Source: Streptomyces sp. R41
Lineage (GTDB): Bacteria > Actinomycetota > Actinomycetes > Streptomycetales > Streptomycetaceae
DNA length: 64,000 nucleotides
Assembly: GCF_041053055.1 (NCBI RefSeq)
Contig: NZ_CP163443.1
Coordinates: 2,170,001 to 2,234,000 of the forward strand
Direction: 5' to 3'
The position numbers were made by a program, and so were the translations under genes. Below, piece after piece: positions 7,716 to 15,549 of this stretch (the stretch's first letter is position 1; every line of letters begins with the position of its first letter). The notes beneath the pieces are model-generated. The model did no database searches and was not told where the DNA came from. It saw only the letters and a program-made list of their open reading frames with translations.

Positions 7716-8650
7716 GCGCTACCGCCGAGACCCCGATAGCGGTTGTCACCACCGGGACCGCCGCGAACGACACCGCTCGGACCGCCGCGACGGCCCGCCG
7801 CTCGGGCACCCTCCAGGCCGCCCTCGGCGTCACCGCCTTCTCACTGACCTTCCCCTCCACCGCCTGGGGTCTGGAGGGCTTCGGCCCCTGGTCCCTGGTG
7901 GCCGTGCGCAGCGTCCTGGCGGCGGTCATCGCGGGCAGCTGCCTGCTGGCGCTGCGTGTTCCCGTGCCGGGCCGCCGCCATCTGGCGGGGCTGGCCGTCG
8001 TCGCCGCGGGTGTCGTGCTCGGCTTCCCGCTGCTGACGACGCTCGCGCTGCAGACGTCGACCACCGCCCACGCGGCCGTGGTCGTCGGGCTGCTGCCGCT
8101 GACGACCGCGCTGTTCTCGGCGCTGCGCACCGGGGCGCGGCCCTCGCGGATGTTCTGGGTGGCGGCCGTCGCGGGCGCGGCCGCGGTGATCGCGTTCACC
8201 TTGCAGCAGAGCGGTGGGGCCCTGACCGGCGCGGACGCGTATCTCTTCGGGGCGCTGCTGATCTGCGCGGCGGGCTACACCGAGGGCGGTCGGCTCGCCC
8301 GGGTCATGCCGGGCTGGCAGGTCATCGGCTGGGCGCTGGTCCTGTGTCTGCCACTGTCGGTGCCGGGCGCGCTGGTCGCGCTGTCGCAGGAGCCCGTGCA
8401 CCTGACCATGCACAGCGTGACAGGACTGCTGTGGGTGTCGGCCGTGTCGCAGTTCCTCGGCCTGGTCGTCTGGTACCGCGGTATGGCATCGATCGGGATT
8501 CCGAAGGCCAGCCAGTTGCAGCTGGCGCAGCCGCTGCTCACACTGGTGTGGTCGGTACTGCTCCTGGGCGAGCAGCTCACACCGGCCGCACCCCTGACGG
8601 CCGCCGCCGTTCTGGTCTGTATCGCGCTCACCCAACGGGCGCGTGGCTGA
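7700..8650 (+). CDS. EamA/DMT-family metabolite exporter
   Basis: A 316-residue inner-membrane protein of the drug/metabolite transporter superfamily with about ten hydrophobic helices after a hydrophilic N-terminus of roughly 40 residues. The EamA duplication is visible as GVTAFSLTFPSTAWGLEGFG in the first half and FGALLICAAGYTEGGRLARV in the second, ending QLQLAQPLLTLVWSVLLLGE. Such carriers export amino acids or other small metabolites; the divergent MocR regulator suggests an amino-acid or PLP-related substrate. If the ATG at 7700 is wrong, an internal GTG near 7741 is the alternative. Confidence 0.85.
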   Translation: MRTQDSATAETPIAVVTTGTAANDTARTAATARRSGTLQAALGVTAFSLTFPSTAWGLEGFGPWSLVAVRSVLAAVIAGSCLLALRVPVPGRRHLAGLAVVAAGVVLGFPLLTTLALQTSTTAHAAVVVGLLPLTTALFSALRTGARPSRMFWVAAVAGAAAVIAFTLQQSGGALTGADAYLFGALLICAAGYTEGGRLARVMPGWQVIGWALVLCLPLSVPGALVALSQEPVHLTMHSVTGLLWVSAVSQFLGLVVWYRGMASIGIPKASQLQLAQPLLTLVWSVLLLGEQLTPAAPLTAAAVLVCIALTQRARG

Positions 8651-8754
8651 CCGGCACGCACGGGCCGGGCCAACCGGCGCCACCAGCCGTAGACTTGCGG
8701 CCACGGACCGCTACTCCCGCACATGACGACGCACATGACGAGGAGACCCTTCAC

Positions 8755-8946
8755 ATGCGTGCAACCGTGGGCGACCAGATTGTGCAGCACGGCAGGGTTG
8801 TCGGGCAGCACGACAAGGTCGGGAAGATCACCGAGGTCATGGGGGCGGAGGGCAATCCCCCGTACCGCGTGAAGTTCGAGGACGGGCACGAGGGAGTGTG
8901 CTCACCGGGCCCCGACACCGAAATCCGCCACAAGGACACCAGGTAG
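8755..8946 (+). CDS. DUF1918-domain small protein
   Basis: A 63-residue protein (MRATVGDQIVQHGRVVGQHD ... PGPDTEIRH) of the DUF1918 family, a small SH3-like beta-barrel of unknown role found throughout actinobacteria. AGGAG at 8741-8745 is correctly spaced from the ATG at 8755. It follows the exporter on the same strand by about 100 bp but probably has its own promoter. No signal peptide. Confidence 0.9.
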   Translation: MRATVGDQIVQHGRVVGQHDKVGKITEVMGAEGNPPYRVKFEDGHEGVCSPGPDTEIRHKDTR

Positions 8947-8987
8947 GAGCTCAGCACGGGGTCGCGCCCCAGCCGGCGCGCCCTGGC

Positions 8988-10241
8988 TCAGCGCGGAGTT
9001 CTCGCCGGCCGCTGATAGTGGTCGGCGACGACCCGTGCCATCGCGCCGATGCGATCCGCGCCGACCTCCCTGGCCGAGAAGAAGGCGTGCCCGCGCACCT
9101 GCGGGTAGTCGCGGGCGAGGGTGAGGTGCCGGGAGAGTTCGGCGGGGTCCTGCCACGCCGCGGGCTGCGCGGGATCGCCCGCCTTGTACAGCGCCTCCCC
9201 GACGTACAACTGCACGCCCGTGCCCTCGACGACCGTCGACCACCAGGGCAGCAGCTTCGCGTAGTCGGCGGCGGCGAGCCCGATGTTCCAGTACAGCTGC
9301 GGGCAGATGTAGTCGATCCAGCGCTCCCGGACCCACTTCCTGGTGTCGGCGTGCAGATCGTCGTACGTCTGCACGCCTGCCCTGGTCGGCGAGCCGAGCC
9401 CGTCGGTGGTGGCGTTGCGCCACACTCCGAAGGGGCTGATCCCGAAGCGCGCCGCGGGCCGGACCTCCCTGATGCGGGCCGCCGTCTCCCGGACCAGGCA
9501 GTCGATGTTGTGGCGCCGCCAGGCGGCCCTGTCCGGGAAGCCCGCGCCGTGGGCCGCGTACGTCGCGTCGTCGTCGAAGACCTGGCCGGCGACCGGATAC
9601 GGGTAGAAATAGTCGTCCCAGTGCACCGCGTCGATCTCGTACTTCCGCACGGCGTCGAGCATCGCGTCCTGGACGAACGCGCGGACCTGGGGCAGCCCGG
9701 GATCGTAGTAGAGCTTCCCGCCGTAGGGCACGACCCAGTCGGGGTGCTCGCGGGCGGGGTGGCTCGCCACGAGCTTCGCCGGGTCGGTGTGGTTGGCGAT
9801 CCGGTACGGGTTGAACCAGGCGTGCAGCTCCAGGCCGCGCGCATGGGCCTCCGCCACCGCGGTGCCCAGCGGATCCCACCCGGGATCCTCGCCCTGGACA
9901 CCGGTCAGGTATTGGGACCACGGCTCGTACGGCGAGGGCCACAGCGCGTCGGCCGTGGGACGCACCTGGAAGATCACGGTGTTGAGGCGCAGGCGTACGG
10001 CGGTGTCGAGATGGTCGAGGAGTTCGGCGCGCTGCCGGCCGGCGGTCAGGCCCGGGCTCGACGGCCAGTCACGGTTGGAGACGGCGGCCAGCCACATCCC
10101 GCGCAGCTCGCTCGCGGCCCGCGTCCCCGCCCGACCCCGGGAGACCGAACCCGGTAATGCCGCGGCATCCCCCGCCGTCGCCGACCCGCAGAGCGTCGCC
10201 ACAGCTGCCACCGCGAACGCCCGACGTGACAGTCGCCCCAT
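8988..10241 (-). CDS. Tat-exported GHL10-family glycoside hydrolase-like protein
   Basis: A 417-residue protein of the glycosyl-hydrolase-like 10 (FenI/YddW) family. The N-terminus MGRLSRRAFAVAAVATLCG carries a twin-arginine motif SRRAF and a hydrophobic core, so it is likely exported by Tat, after which the mature domain starts near ELRGMWLAAVSNRDWPS. Family motifs include NTVIFQVRPTADALW, LELHAWFNPYR, AVHWDDYFYPYP and WIDYICPQLYW. A family of lytic enzymes and glycosidases acting on cell-wall or amino-sugar polymers is known; the substrate here is unknown. The ATG at 10241 has GGGAG five bases upstream and is preferred over an ATG 18 bases earlier. Confidence 0.85.
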   Translation of the reverse strand: MGRLSRRAFAVAAVATLCGSATAGDAAALPGSVSRGRAGTRAASELRGMWLAAVSNRDWPSSPGLTAGRQRAELLDHLDTAVRLRLNTVIFQVRPTADALWPSPYEPWSQYLTGVQGEDPGWDPLGTAVAEAHARGLELHAWFNPYRIANHTDPAKLVASHPAREHPDWVVPYGGKLYYDPGLPQVRAFVQDAMLDAVRKYEIDAVHWDDYFYPYPVAGQVFDDDATYAAHGAGFPDRAAWRRHNIDCLVRETAARIREVRPAARFGISPFGVWRNATTDGLGSPTRAGVQTYDDLHADTRKWVRERWIDYICPQLYWNIGLAAADYAKLLPWWSTVVEGTGVQLYVGEALYKAGDPAQPAAWQDPAELSRHLTLARDYPQVRGHAFFSAREVGADRIGAMARVVADHYQRPARTPR

Positions 10242-10410
10242 CTCCACTCCCCCATACACAGCGGATCCGCGCCGTCACGGATCGTCCCCGCGCCCAGCAT
10301 GGCGGACCCGGACGATCGATCATCGATACTTCGGAGTAACGTGCACGATCGGAGCAGGCACCGAACAACGGGGGCCCTGCCTAGTGCCGTAGATCAGCGA
10401 AGGGGACGAT

Positions 10411-11274
10411 GTGACCGACATCGAACGCGTCGGAGTCGTGGGCTGCGGCCAGATGGGAGCGGGCATTGCCGAGGTGTGCGCCCGCGCCGGTCTGGACGTC
10501 AAGGTCGCCGAGACCACCGGTGAAGCCCTGGAGATCGGCCGTACCCGGCTCTTCAACTCCCTCTCCAAGGCGGCCGAGCGCGGCAAGATCTCCGAGGACG
10601 AGCTCAAGGCCACTCAGGACCGGCTCAGCTTCACCACGGACCTCGGCGAGTTCGCCGACCGCGACCTGGTGATCGAGGCCGTCGTCGAGAACGAGCAGGT
10701 GAAGACCGAGATCTTCCAGGTGCTCGACCAGGTGGTGACCCGGCAGGACGCGATCCTCGCCTCCAACACCTCCTCGATCCCGCTGGTGAAGCTCGCCGTC
10801 GCCACCTCGCGCCCCGACCAGGTCATCGGCATCCACTTCTTCAACCCGGCCCCGGTGCAGCAGCTCGTCGAGCTGATTCCGGCGCTGACCACCTCCGAGG
10901 GCACCCTCAGCCGCGCCCAGCTGTTCGCCGAGAAGGCGCTCGGCAAGCATGCGATCCGCGCCCAGGACCGCTCAGGCTTCGTGGTCAACGCGCTGCTCAT
11001 CCCGTATCTGCTGTCCGCGATCCGGATGTTCGAGTCGGGCATCGCGAGCCGCGAGGACATCGACAACGGCATGGAGATGGGCTGCGCCCACCCGATGGGC
11101 CCGCTCAAGCTGTCCGACCTGATCGGCCTCGACACGGTGGCCTCGGTCGCCCACTCGATGTACGAGGAGTACAAGGAGCCCCTGTACGCCGCTCCCCCGC
11201 TGCTCCAGCGCATGGTGGACGCCGGACGCCTGGGCCGGAAGTCGGGCTCGGGTTTCTACACGTACGGCGAGTGA
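10411..11274 (+). CDS. 3-hydroxybutyryl-CoA dehydrogenase
   Basis: A 287-residue NAD(P)-dependent dehydrogenase converting acetoacetyl-CoA and 3-hydroxybutyryl-CoA into each other. The Rossmann motif GVVGCGQMGAGIAEV begins at residue 8, the catalytic His is in IGIHFFNPAP, and the C-terminal helical domain has GFVVNALLIPYLLSAIRM and the closing GRLGRKSGSGFYTYGE. It is full length for the PaaH/FadB2/HbdA group. In Streptomyces the reaction links to the ethylmalonyl-CoA pathway and fatty-acid or polyketide precursor supply. GTG start at 10411 with AAGGGG nine bases upstream. It stands alone, followed by a strong hairpin. Confidence 0.93.
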   Translation: MTDIERVGVVGCGQMGAGIAEVCARAGLDVKVAETTGEALEIGRTRLFNSLSKAAERGKISEDELKATQDRLSFTTDLGEFADRDLVIEAVVENEQVKTEIFQVLDQVVTRQDAILASNTSSIPLVKLAVATSRPDQVIGIHFFNPAPVQQLVELIPALTTSEGTLSRAQLFAEKALGKHAIRAQDRSGFVVNALLIPYLLSAIRMFESGIASREDIDNGMEMGCAHPMGPLKLSDLIGLDTVASVAHSMYEEYKEPLYAAPPLLQRMVDAGRLGRKSGSGFYTYGE

Positions 11275-11311
11275 TACCGGAGAGCTGACTACGGTCCGTA
11301 CGTCTCGGGCG

Positions 11312-11351
11312 GGCGCGGGCCCGGCACCCTTTTCGGTGCCGGGCCCGCGCC
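11312..11351 (+). terminator. Strong intrinsic-type terminator
   Basis: Perfect 17-bp arms (11312-11328 and 11335-11351) enclose a six-base CTTTTC loop, 37 bases beyond the dehydrogenase stop. There is no T-run, as is typical in Streptomyces. Confidence 0.8.
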
Positions 11352-11477
11352 ATTCACACACCGTGTGCGTGCCGGGCCCGCATATGCCCCTCGCACACGC
11401 TCCCCACGTGTCCACCAGGCGAGTTGACTTTCCGTGCGCATGCAAGGGATGTGACGACTACGGAAAGGAGCGGACTC

Positions 11478-11735
11478 GTGACCGCCGACCCCGAGCATCC
11501 CGTGGCACCGAGGGAACTCGCAGAGTTACGCCGGTCGCTCGAAGTGGGCCTCACCCGCATCGAGGGCGGACTGGCGCTGCTCACTCAGCGCGACGACCAG
11601 ACCGCCAAGGATCTCGACGACCTGAGCGCACGGGTCGTCGCCCTCGAGCACACCCGCTGGCCACTGCCCACCCTCGCGGCCGTCGCGGCCGTGGGCGCGC
11701 TGGCCGTGGCGGTCTGGCAGGCTCTGGGCCACTAG
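11478..11735 (+). CDS. Small tail-anchored membrane protein
   Basis: An 85-residue protein starting at the GTG at 11478, which has AAAGGAG seven bases upstream. Residues 10-58 are charged and helical, likely a short coiled coil (RELAELRRSLEVGLTRIEGG), and residues 60-83 form one membrane helix (LPTLAAVAAVGALAVAVWQA) with a short LGH tail. The layout resembles XhlA/haemolysin-like or phage-type small membrane proteins, but I cannot assign a family. It lies between two terminating structures and is probably transcribed alone. Confidence 0.7.
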   Translation: MTADPEHPVAPRELAELRRSLEVGLTRIEGGLALLTQRDDQTAKDLDDLSARVVALEHTRWPLPTLAAVAAVGALAVAVWQALGH

Positions 11736-11763
11736 GCCTCTGGACGCCGGTGGGGGGGACGGA

Positions 11764-12309
11764 TCAGGGCAAGGCGTCCTGCCCGAGCCTGAGATGGTGC
11801 AGAAGGAGCAGTGCGGCAGCCATGTTGGCGGCCGGGACCTCGCCGCGGGCGACCATGTCGGGGACGAGCTTTAAGGGAACCCATTCCCTTCGGTCCGACT
11901 CGAAGTCGTCCACGGGGTGTCCGATGTACGCGCCCTCGTCGGCCCAGAAGATGTGGTGCCGGGCGTCGGTGAGCCCGTTGGAGGGCTCGACGCTCATCAG
12001 ATGCCGCAGGGGTCCCGGCCGCCAGCCGGTCTCCTCCTCCAGTTCGCGGGCCGCCGCGACGGCGATGTCCTCACCGTCCTCGACGACGCCCGCCGCGAGT
12101 TCCCACCCCCAGCTGTCGGTGATGAAGCGGTGCCGCCACAGGAGCAGCACTTCATTGGCCTCATTCACCACAGTGGCCACGGCCACCGGCCGCAGCCGTA
12201 TCAAAAAGTGATCGAGGTGCCGACCGTCCGGCAGCTCCACATCTGCGAGATTGACGCTGAACCAGCGGTTTGCATACACAGTTTGTTCGTTCTGTTTCGT
12301 CCACTGCAC
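11764..12309 (-). CDS. Nudix hydrolase, ADP-ribose pyrophosphatase-like
   Basis: A 181-residue Nudix protein. The Nudix box is intact at about residues 74-96 (GVVEDGEDIAVAAARELEEE then TGW), matching Gx5Ex7REUxEExGU. The upstream VAVATVVNEANEVLLLWRHR and downstream GLTDARHHIFWA are typical of the ADP-ribose/NDP-sugar pyrophosphatase branch. Cytoplasmic housecleaning of nucleotide-sugar conjugates is the likely role. It is convergent with the small membrane protein gene and separated from the TPR regulator by about 140 bp. Confidence 0.85.
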   Translation of the reverse strand: MQWTKQNEQTVYANRWFSVNLADVELPDGRHLDHFLIRLRPVAVATVVNEANEVLLLWRHRFITDSWGWELAAGVVEDGEDIAVAAARELEEETGWRPGPLRHLMSVEPSNGLTDARHHIFWADEGAYIGHPVDDFESDRREWVPLKLVPDMVARGEVPAANMAAALLLLHHLRLGQDALP

Positions 12310-12451
12310 GGTTCTGCCACCTTCCGCCGAGTAGATGGCAATATCGCAGCAGGAGTGTCCTCACAGCAGGCTCACAGCGGTCGGGGCACGGTGCAGCGGC
12401 AGCGCAGGCACGGTGTTCTGGAGCGGTACGCGGTGTTTCCGGAGCACTTGT

Positions 12452-13792
12452 CTACAGCGGTACCCGCAGTGCTCCGTCGATGAGTTCGGCGGCCTCGGCC
12501 GTGCCCGCACAGCCGCTGCGCACCAGGTGTTCGCGTACCGCGCGGAGTCTGTCGCGCAGTCGCTGGGACTCCATCCCCCGCGCCTGTTCGGCCATTTGGA
12601 CCGCGGTGGCCACGGCCTTGTCGGCATTGCCCTGGCGCAGCTCGATCTGACTGAGCATCGCGAGCCGGTGCACCCGTCCCCGGTCGTGCGCCGGGTTGTC
12701 GACGGCGGCTATCGCGTGCTCCCCCGCCGCCACCAGGTCGCCGAGGCTGAGCAGCGCCTCCGCCACCTGTACGTTGACCAGGCCCGGCTGGACATAGCCG
12801 GTCTCGTCGGGCTCGTAACCGCGACGAATACGCTCTGCGGCCTGTTCGGCACGCCGGATGCAGGACAGCGCGCTGCTGCCGTCGCCGAGGTGTGCGTACG
12901 CCTTGGCCTGCATCGCGTACAGGTCGGAGGCGAGCGCCGGAGTGATGTGCCGCCCCGCGGCGCGCAGCGCGGCCTCGGCGAACGCGACGGCCTGCCGGTA
13001 CTCGCGCATGAACAGCGACTGGTTGACGAGCAGGGCTATGACGTAGGCCCCAAGTCCCCTGTCCCCGCTGGCCTTCGCCAGGCGCAGCGCCTGGTGGAAG
13101 TAGCGCTGGGCGAGTCCGTGCGCGTCGGAGTCGTAGGCGCAGATGCCCGCGATGGCGACCAAGCCGCCGGTCGCGCGGTGGAGTTGGCGGCCGGTGGCGT
13201 CGGTGTAACTGCCGCGCAGCAGGGGTGCCGTCTCCGAGTTGAGGAAGCCGACGATCCGGGTGCGGGTCGCGATGCCGCCTGCCTTGCGGTACATCTGCTC
13301 GTAGTGGGCGCGGGCCGCGCGCAGCATCTCGATGTCGGCCATGCTGACGTGGTGGCGTCCGCCGCGCGAGACGTCGACGTCCTCGGGCGGGTTCTCCCAC
13401 TCCCACACCGGCATCACGGCGGGCGTTCCCGTGACGGCCGGCGCGCCGAGGATGTGCGGGCGCTGCTGTTCGTCGGAGCGCCACAGCGCGGTGGCGCGCT
13501 CGACGAAGCCGGAGAGCGAGGTGCCGTGCGGAGTCGACGGCTCGCCGGGCACGCCGAGGCCGATGTCGTCGAGCGTGACCTGCCGGTGGAGTCGGCCGGC
13601 GAGCACCTCGCAGATCAGGTCGGGCACCTGGCCACGCGGGCGCTGGCCCTTCAACCAGCGCGCCACGGCGGTGTGTTCGTACCTGAGCGCGAGACCGCGC
13701 GCTCTCCCCGCCTGATTGACGTGGGCGGCGAGTCCCGCGTGCGAGATGCCGGCCTCGTCGAGAATCGCGTCGAGCAGAGTGTTGGGCTGCAT
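12452..13792 (-). CDS. NsdA-like TPR regulator
   Basis: A 446-residue cytoplasmic protein. The N-terminal 70 residues (LLDAILDEAGISHAGLAAHV ... YEHTAVARWLKGQRP) have the shape of a helix-turn-helix domain, and the C-terminal 250 residues are helical repeats of TPR type (ALASDLYAMQAKAYAHLGDG, VNVQVAEALLSLGDLVAAGE). This architecture is the Streptomyces NsdA/NsdB-like group, whose founder represses sporulation and antibiotic production; which paralogue this is cannot be told here. The ATG at 13792 is preceded by a 10-bp-arm inverted repeat at 13836-13858 that may be its own operator. The frame is open upstream through an antisense overlap with the PP2C gene. Confidence 0.8.
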   Translation of the reverse strand: MQPNTLLDAILDEAGISHAGLAAHVNQAGRARGLALRYEHTAVARWLKGQRPRGQVPDLICEVLAGRLHRQVTLDDIGLGVPGEPSTPHGTSLSGFVERATALWRSDEQQRPHILGAPAVTGTPAVMPVWEWENPPEDVDVSRGGRHHVSMADIEMLRAARAHYEQMYRKAGGIATRTRIVGFLNSETAPLLRGSYTDATGRQLHRATGGLVAIAGICAYDSDAHGLAQRYFHQALRLAKASGDRGLGAYVIALLVNQSLFMREYRQAVAFAEAALRAAGRHITPALASDLYAMQAKAYAHLGDGSSALSCIRRAEQAAERIRRGYEPDETGYVQPGLVNVQVAEALLSLGDLVAAGEHAIAAVDNPAHDRGRVHRLAMLSQIELRQGNADKAVATAVQMAEQARGMESQRLRDRLRAVREHLVRSGCAGTAEAAELIDGALRVPL

Positions 13793-13835
13793 GAAGGCCC
13801 CCCGGGTGGCTCGGTGCCGACAGACTAGTGCGTCC

Positions 13836-13858
13836 CGTTTCACACGGGGTGTGAAACG
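13836..13858. promoter_or_regulatory. Inverted repeat upstream of the TPR regulator
   Basis: Perfect arms CGTTTCACAC and GTGTGAAACG with a GGG centre, ending 44 bases upstream of the regulator's ATG. The size and symmetry suit a dimeric repressor site; autoregulation is an inference. Confidence 0.5.
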
Positions 13859-14057
13859 AGTGCCCGTATCCGGGCAGTACGCGCGCTGTCGCAGAGCGTT
13901 TCTGGCCGGTTGACTGAAATGCCTCGCAAGAGGCCGGCCGGGCCGCCGGCTCCCCCTCGTACAGTGCGGCGGCCCGATTCGCGCCGTCCGCCCAGCTGCC
14001 TGCCCGACACTCCGTGGCGGGGCGGACGGCTCCGCCGGTCGCACAGCCCCGCGCCCC

Positions 14058-15290
14058 CTATCGGGGCGCGTGGTGGGCCACGGCGTGCCCCTGCTGCAGG
14101 GGGACGCGACTGCGGTCGTTGCGGAGCACGAGCACGGCCACGTCGTCGGCGGGTCTGCCGCCGGTGTGACGCAGCAGTCCGGTGAGGACTGCGCGCAGGA
14201 CGGACTGGGGTGAGACGGGCTGGGTACGGACGGCTTTGGTGAGCTCGGCCGCAAGCGGGAAGAAGCGGCCGTGACCGTCGCGCGCGTCCTCGACACCGTC
14301 GGTGTGCAGGAACAGCACCTCGCCGGGCAGGAGTTGACCGCAGCGCACGGCGGGCAGCTCGGCCGGGAGCGGGAACGGCCCGAGCGGAGGCAGCGGGTCG
14401 GCACGTACGAGTGGCTCGGCCCGGCCACCGCTGAGCAGATACGGCCAGGGATGACCGCAGTTGAGGGCGTACACCTCACCGTCGCGGCGGATCTCCAGCA
14501 GCAGTACGGTGACGAACTCCTCGGCGACCGGGCTGTCGGGTTCGAGCCCGGTCGAGGGGTGCTCGGCCCGGGCCCGCTCGCGCAGATGCCGGGCCAGCGC
14601 CCGCTCAAGGCGTCTGAGGACACAACCGAGGTCGGGCTCGTCGTGCACGGCCTCGCGGAAGCTGCCGAGGACGGCGGCGACGGTTCCGATGGCGCCGATG
14701 CCGTGCCCGCGGACGTCGCCCATGACGATCCGTACGCCGTGCTCGGTGGCGATCACCTCGTACAGGTCACCACCGATGCTCGCGCCACGGTCCGCGGACA
14801 GCTGGGCCGCGGCGACGCTCAGCCCGTCGACACGCGGGGGCAACGGCCGCAGCAGCACGTTCTGGGCGGCGCCGGCGATCTTGCGGATCTGCCTGAGCTC
14901 CCGCAGCAGCGCGCTTCTGACATGGAGTATCAGGCCCGTACCGACCGCGAAGAACACGGCACTGGTGACGATCCGGGCGCCGAGCCCGTTCTGCTGCGCG
15001 AGCGGGCAGGTCATCCTGTACGTGATCGCCATCGCGCCCCAGGCGATGGGCAGCCCCATGCTGAACGCCCGGCGCAGCGGTGGGCGCTCGGCCCGGCGAA
15101 CCGTGCGGTCGACGCCGCCACGCGGGGCACGTCCGCGGACCAGCCGGGGTCGCCCTCCGCGCACCGCCCGAGTGAGCCCGGCCCGCAGGGCCTCGCCCCG
15201 GCCCCGCGACCCGATGCCCGCCCGGGCCAACACCCGTGAATGCGTCCGGGGCGTTGCCCTGCGGGGAGCCCCAGCCTTGATACGGATCAT
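14058..15290 (-). CDS. Membrane-linked SpoIIE-type PP2C phosphatase
   Basis: A 410-residue protein read from the ATG at 15290 (MIRIKAGAPRRATPR). The first 80 residues are arginine-rich; residues about 80-125 hold two hydrophobic segments (AFSMGLPIAWGAMAITYRMT and GARIVTSAVFFAVGTGLILH), then the SpoIIE/PP2C domain follows with the metal-binding motifs SIGGDLYEVIATEHG, IVMGDVRGHGIGA, LNCGHPWPYLL, LFLHTDGVEDARD and GRPADDVAVLVLR. Such phosphatases act on anti-anti-sigma factors in partner-switching systems. No anti-sigma partner is adjacent. The stop codon lies in the loop of a small GCGCCCC hairpin. The start is uncertain because no good ribosome site is visible. Confidence 0.83.
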   Translation of the reverse strand: MIRIKAGAPRRATPRTHSRVLARAGIGSRGRGEALRAGLTRAVRGGRPRLVRGRAPRGGVDRTVRRAERPPLRRAFSMGLPIAWGAMAITYRMTCPLAQQNGLGARIVTSAVFFAVGTGLILHVRSALLRELRQIRKIAGAAQNVLLRPLPPRVDGLSVAAAQLSADRGASIGGDLYEVIATEHGVRIVMGDVRGHGIGAIGTVAAVLGSFREAVHDEPDLGCVLRRLERALARHLRERARAEHPSTGLEPDSPVAEEFVTVLLLEIRRDGEVYALNCGHPWPYLLSGGRAEPLVRADPLPPLGPFPLPAELPAVRCGQLLPGEVLFLHTDGVEDARDGHGRFFPLAAELTKAVRTQPVSPQSVLRAVLTGLLRHTGGRPADDVAVLVLRNDRSRVPLQQGHAVAHHAPR

Positions 15291-15470
15291 GCCGATTGGC
15301 CCCCCAATAGGCCCTGACAGCGCAGACGGCCTCCGAGAGGCCGGTCCGATTCTGTCGACCGCATGCCCCGATCGGGCCAGATCGCCCGGACTTGTCACCC
15401 GAATGAGTGAGGTGCCTCCGGATACATGCATTTATGCAGGTAGGCCAGGGGGAAGCGCCCCCTGAGAGGG

Positions 15471-15531
15471 CGGGGAACTGCGCGCCCAGCCACGAACAAC
15501 CCGCGGCCGACAAACGACGCACAGTTCCCCG
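15471..15531 (-). terminator. Hairpin downstream of pheT
   Basis: Arms CGGGGAACTG (15471-15480) and CAGTTCCCCG (15522-15531) are perfectly complementary and lie 20-80 bases past the pheT stop. The string GGGGAACTGCGCG also appears in the large terminator at 39405-39450, marking both as members of the same Streptomyces extragenic repeat family. Confidence 0.6.
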
Positions 15532-15549
15532 GAACAACCAGCGGAGCCC

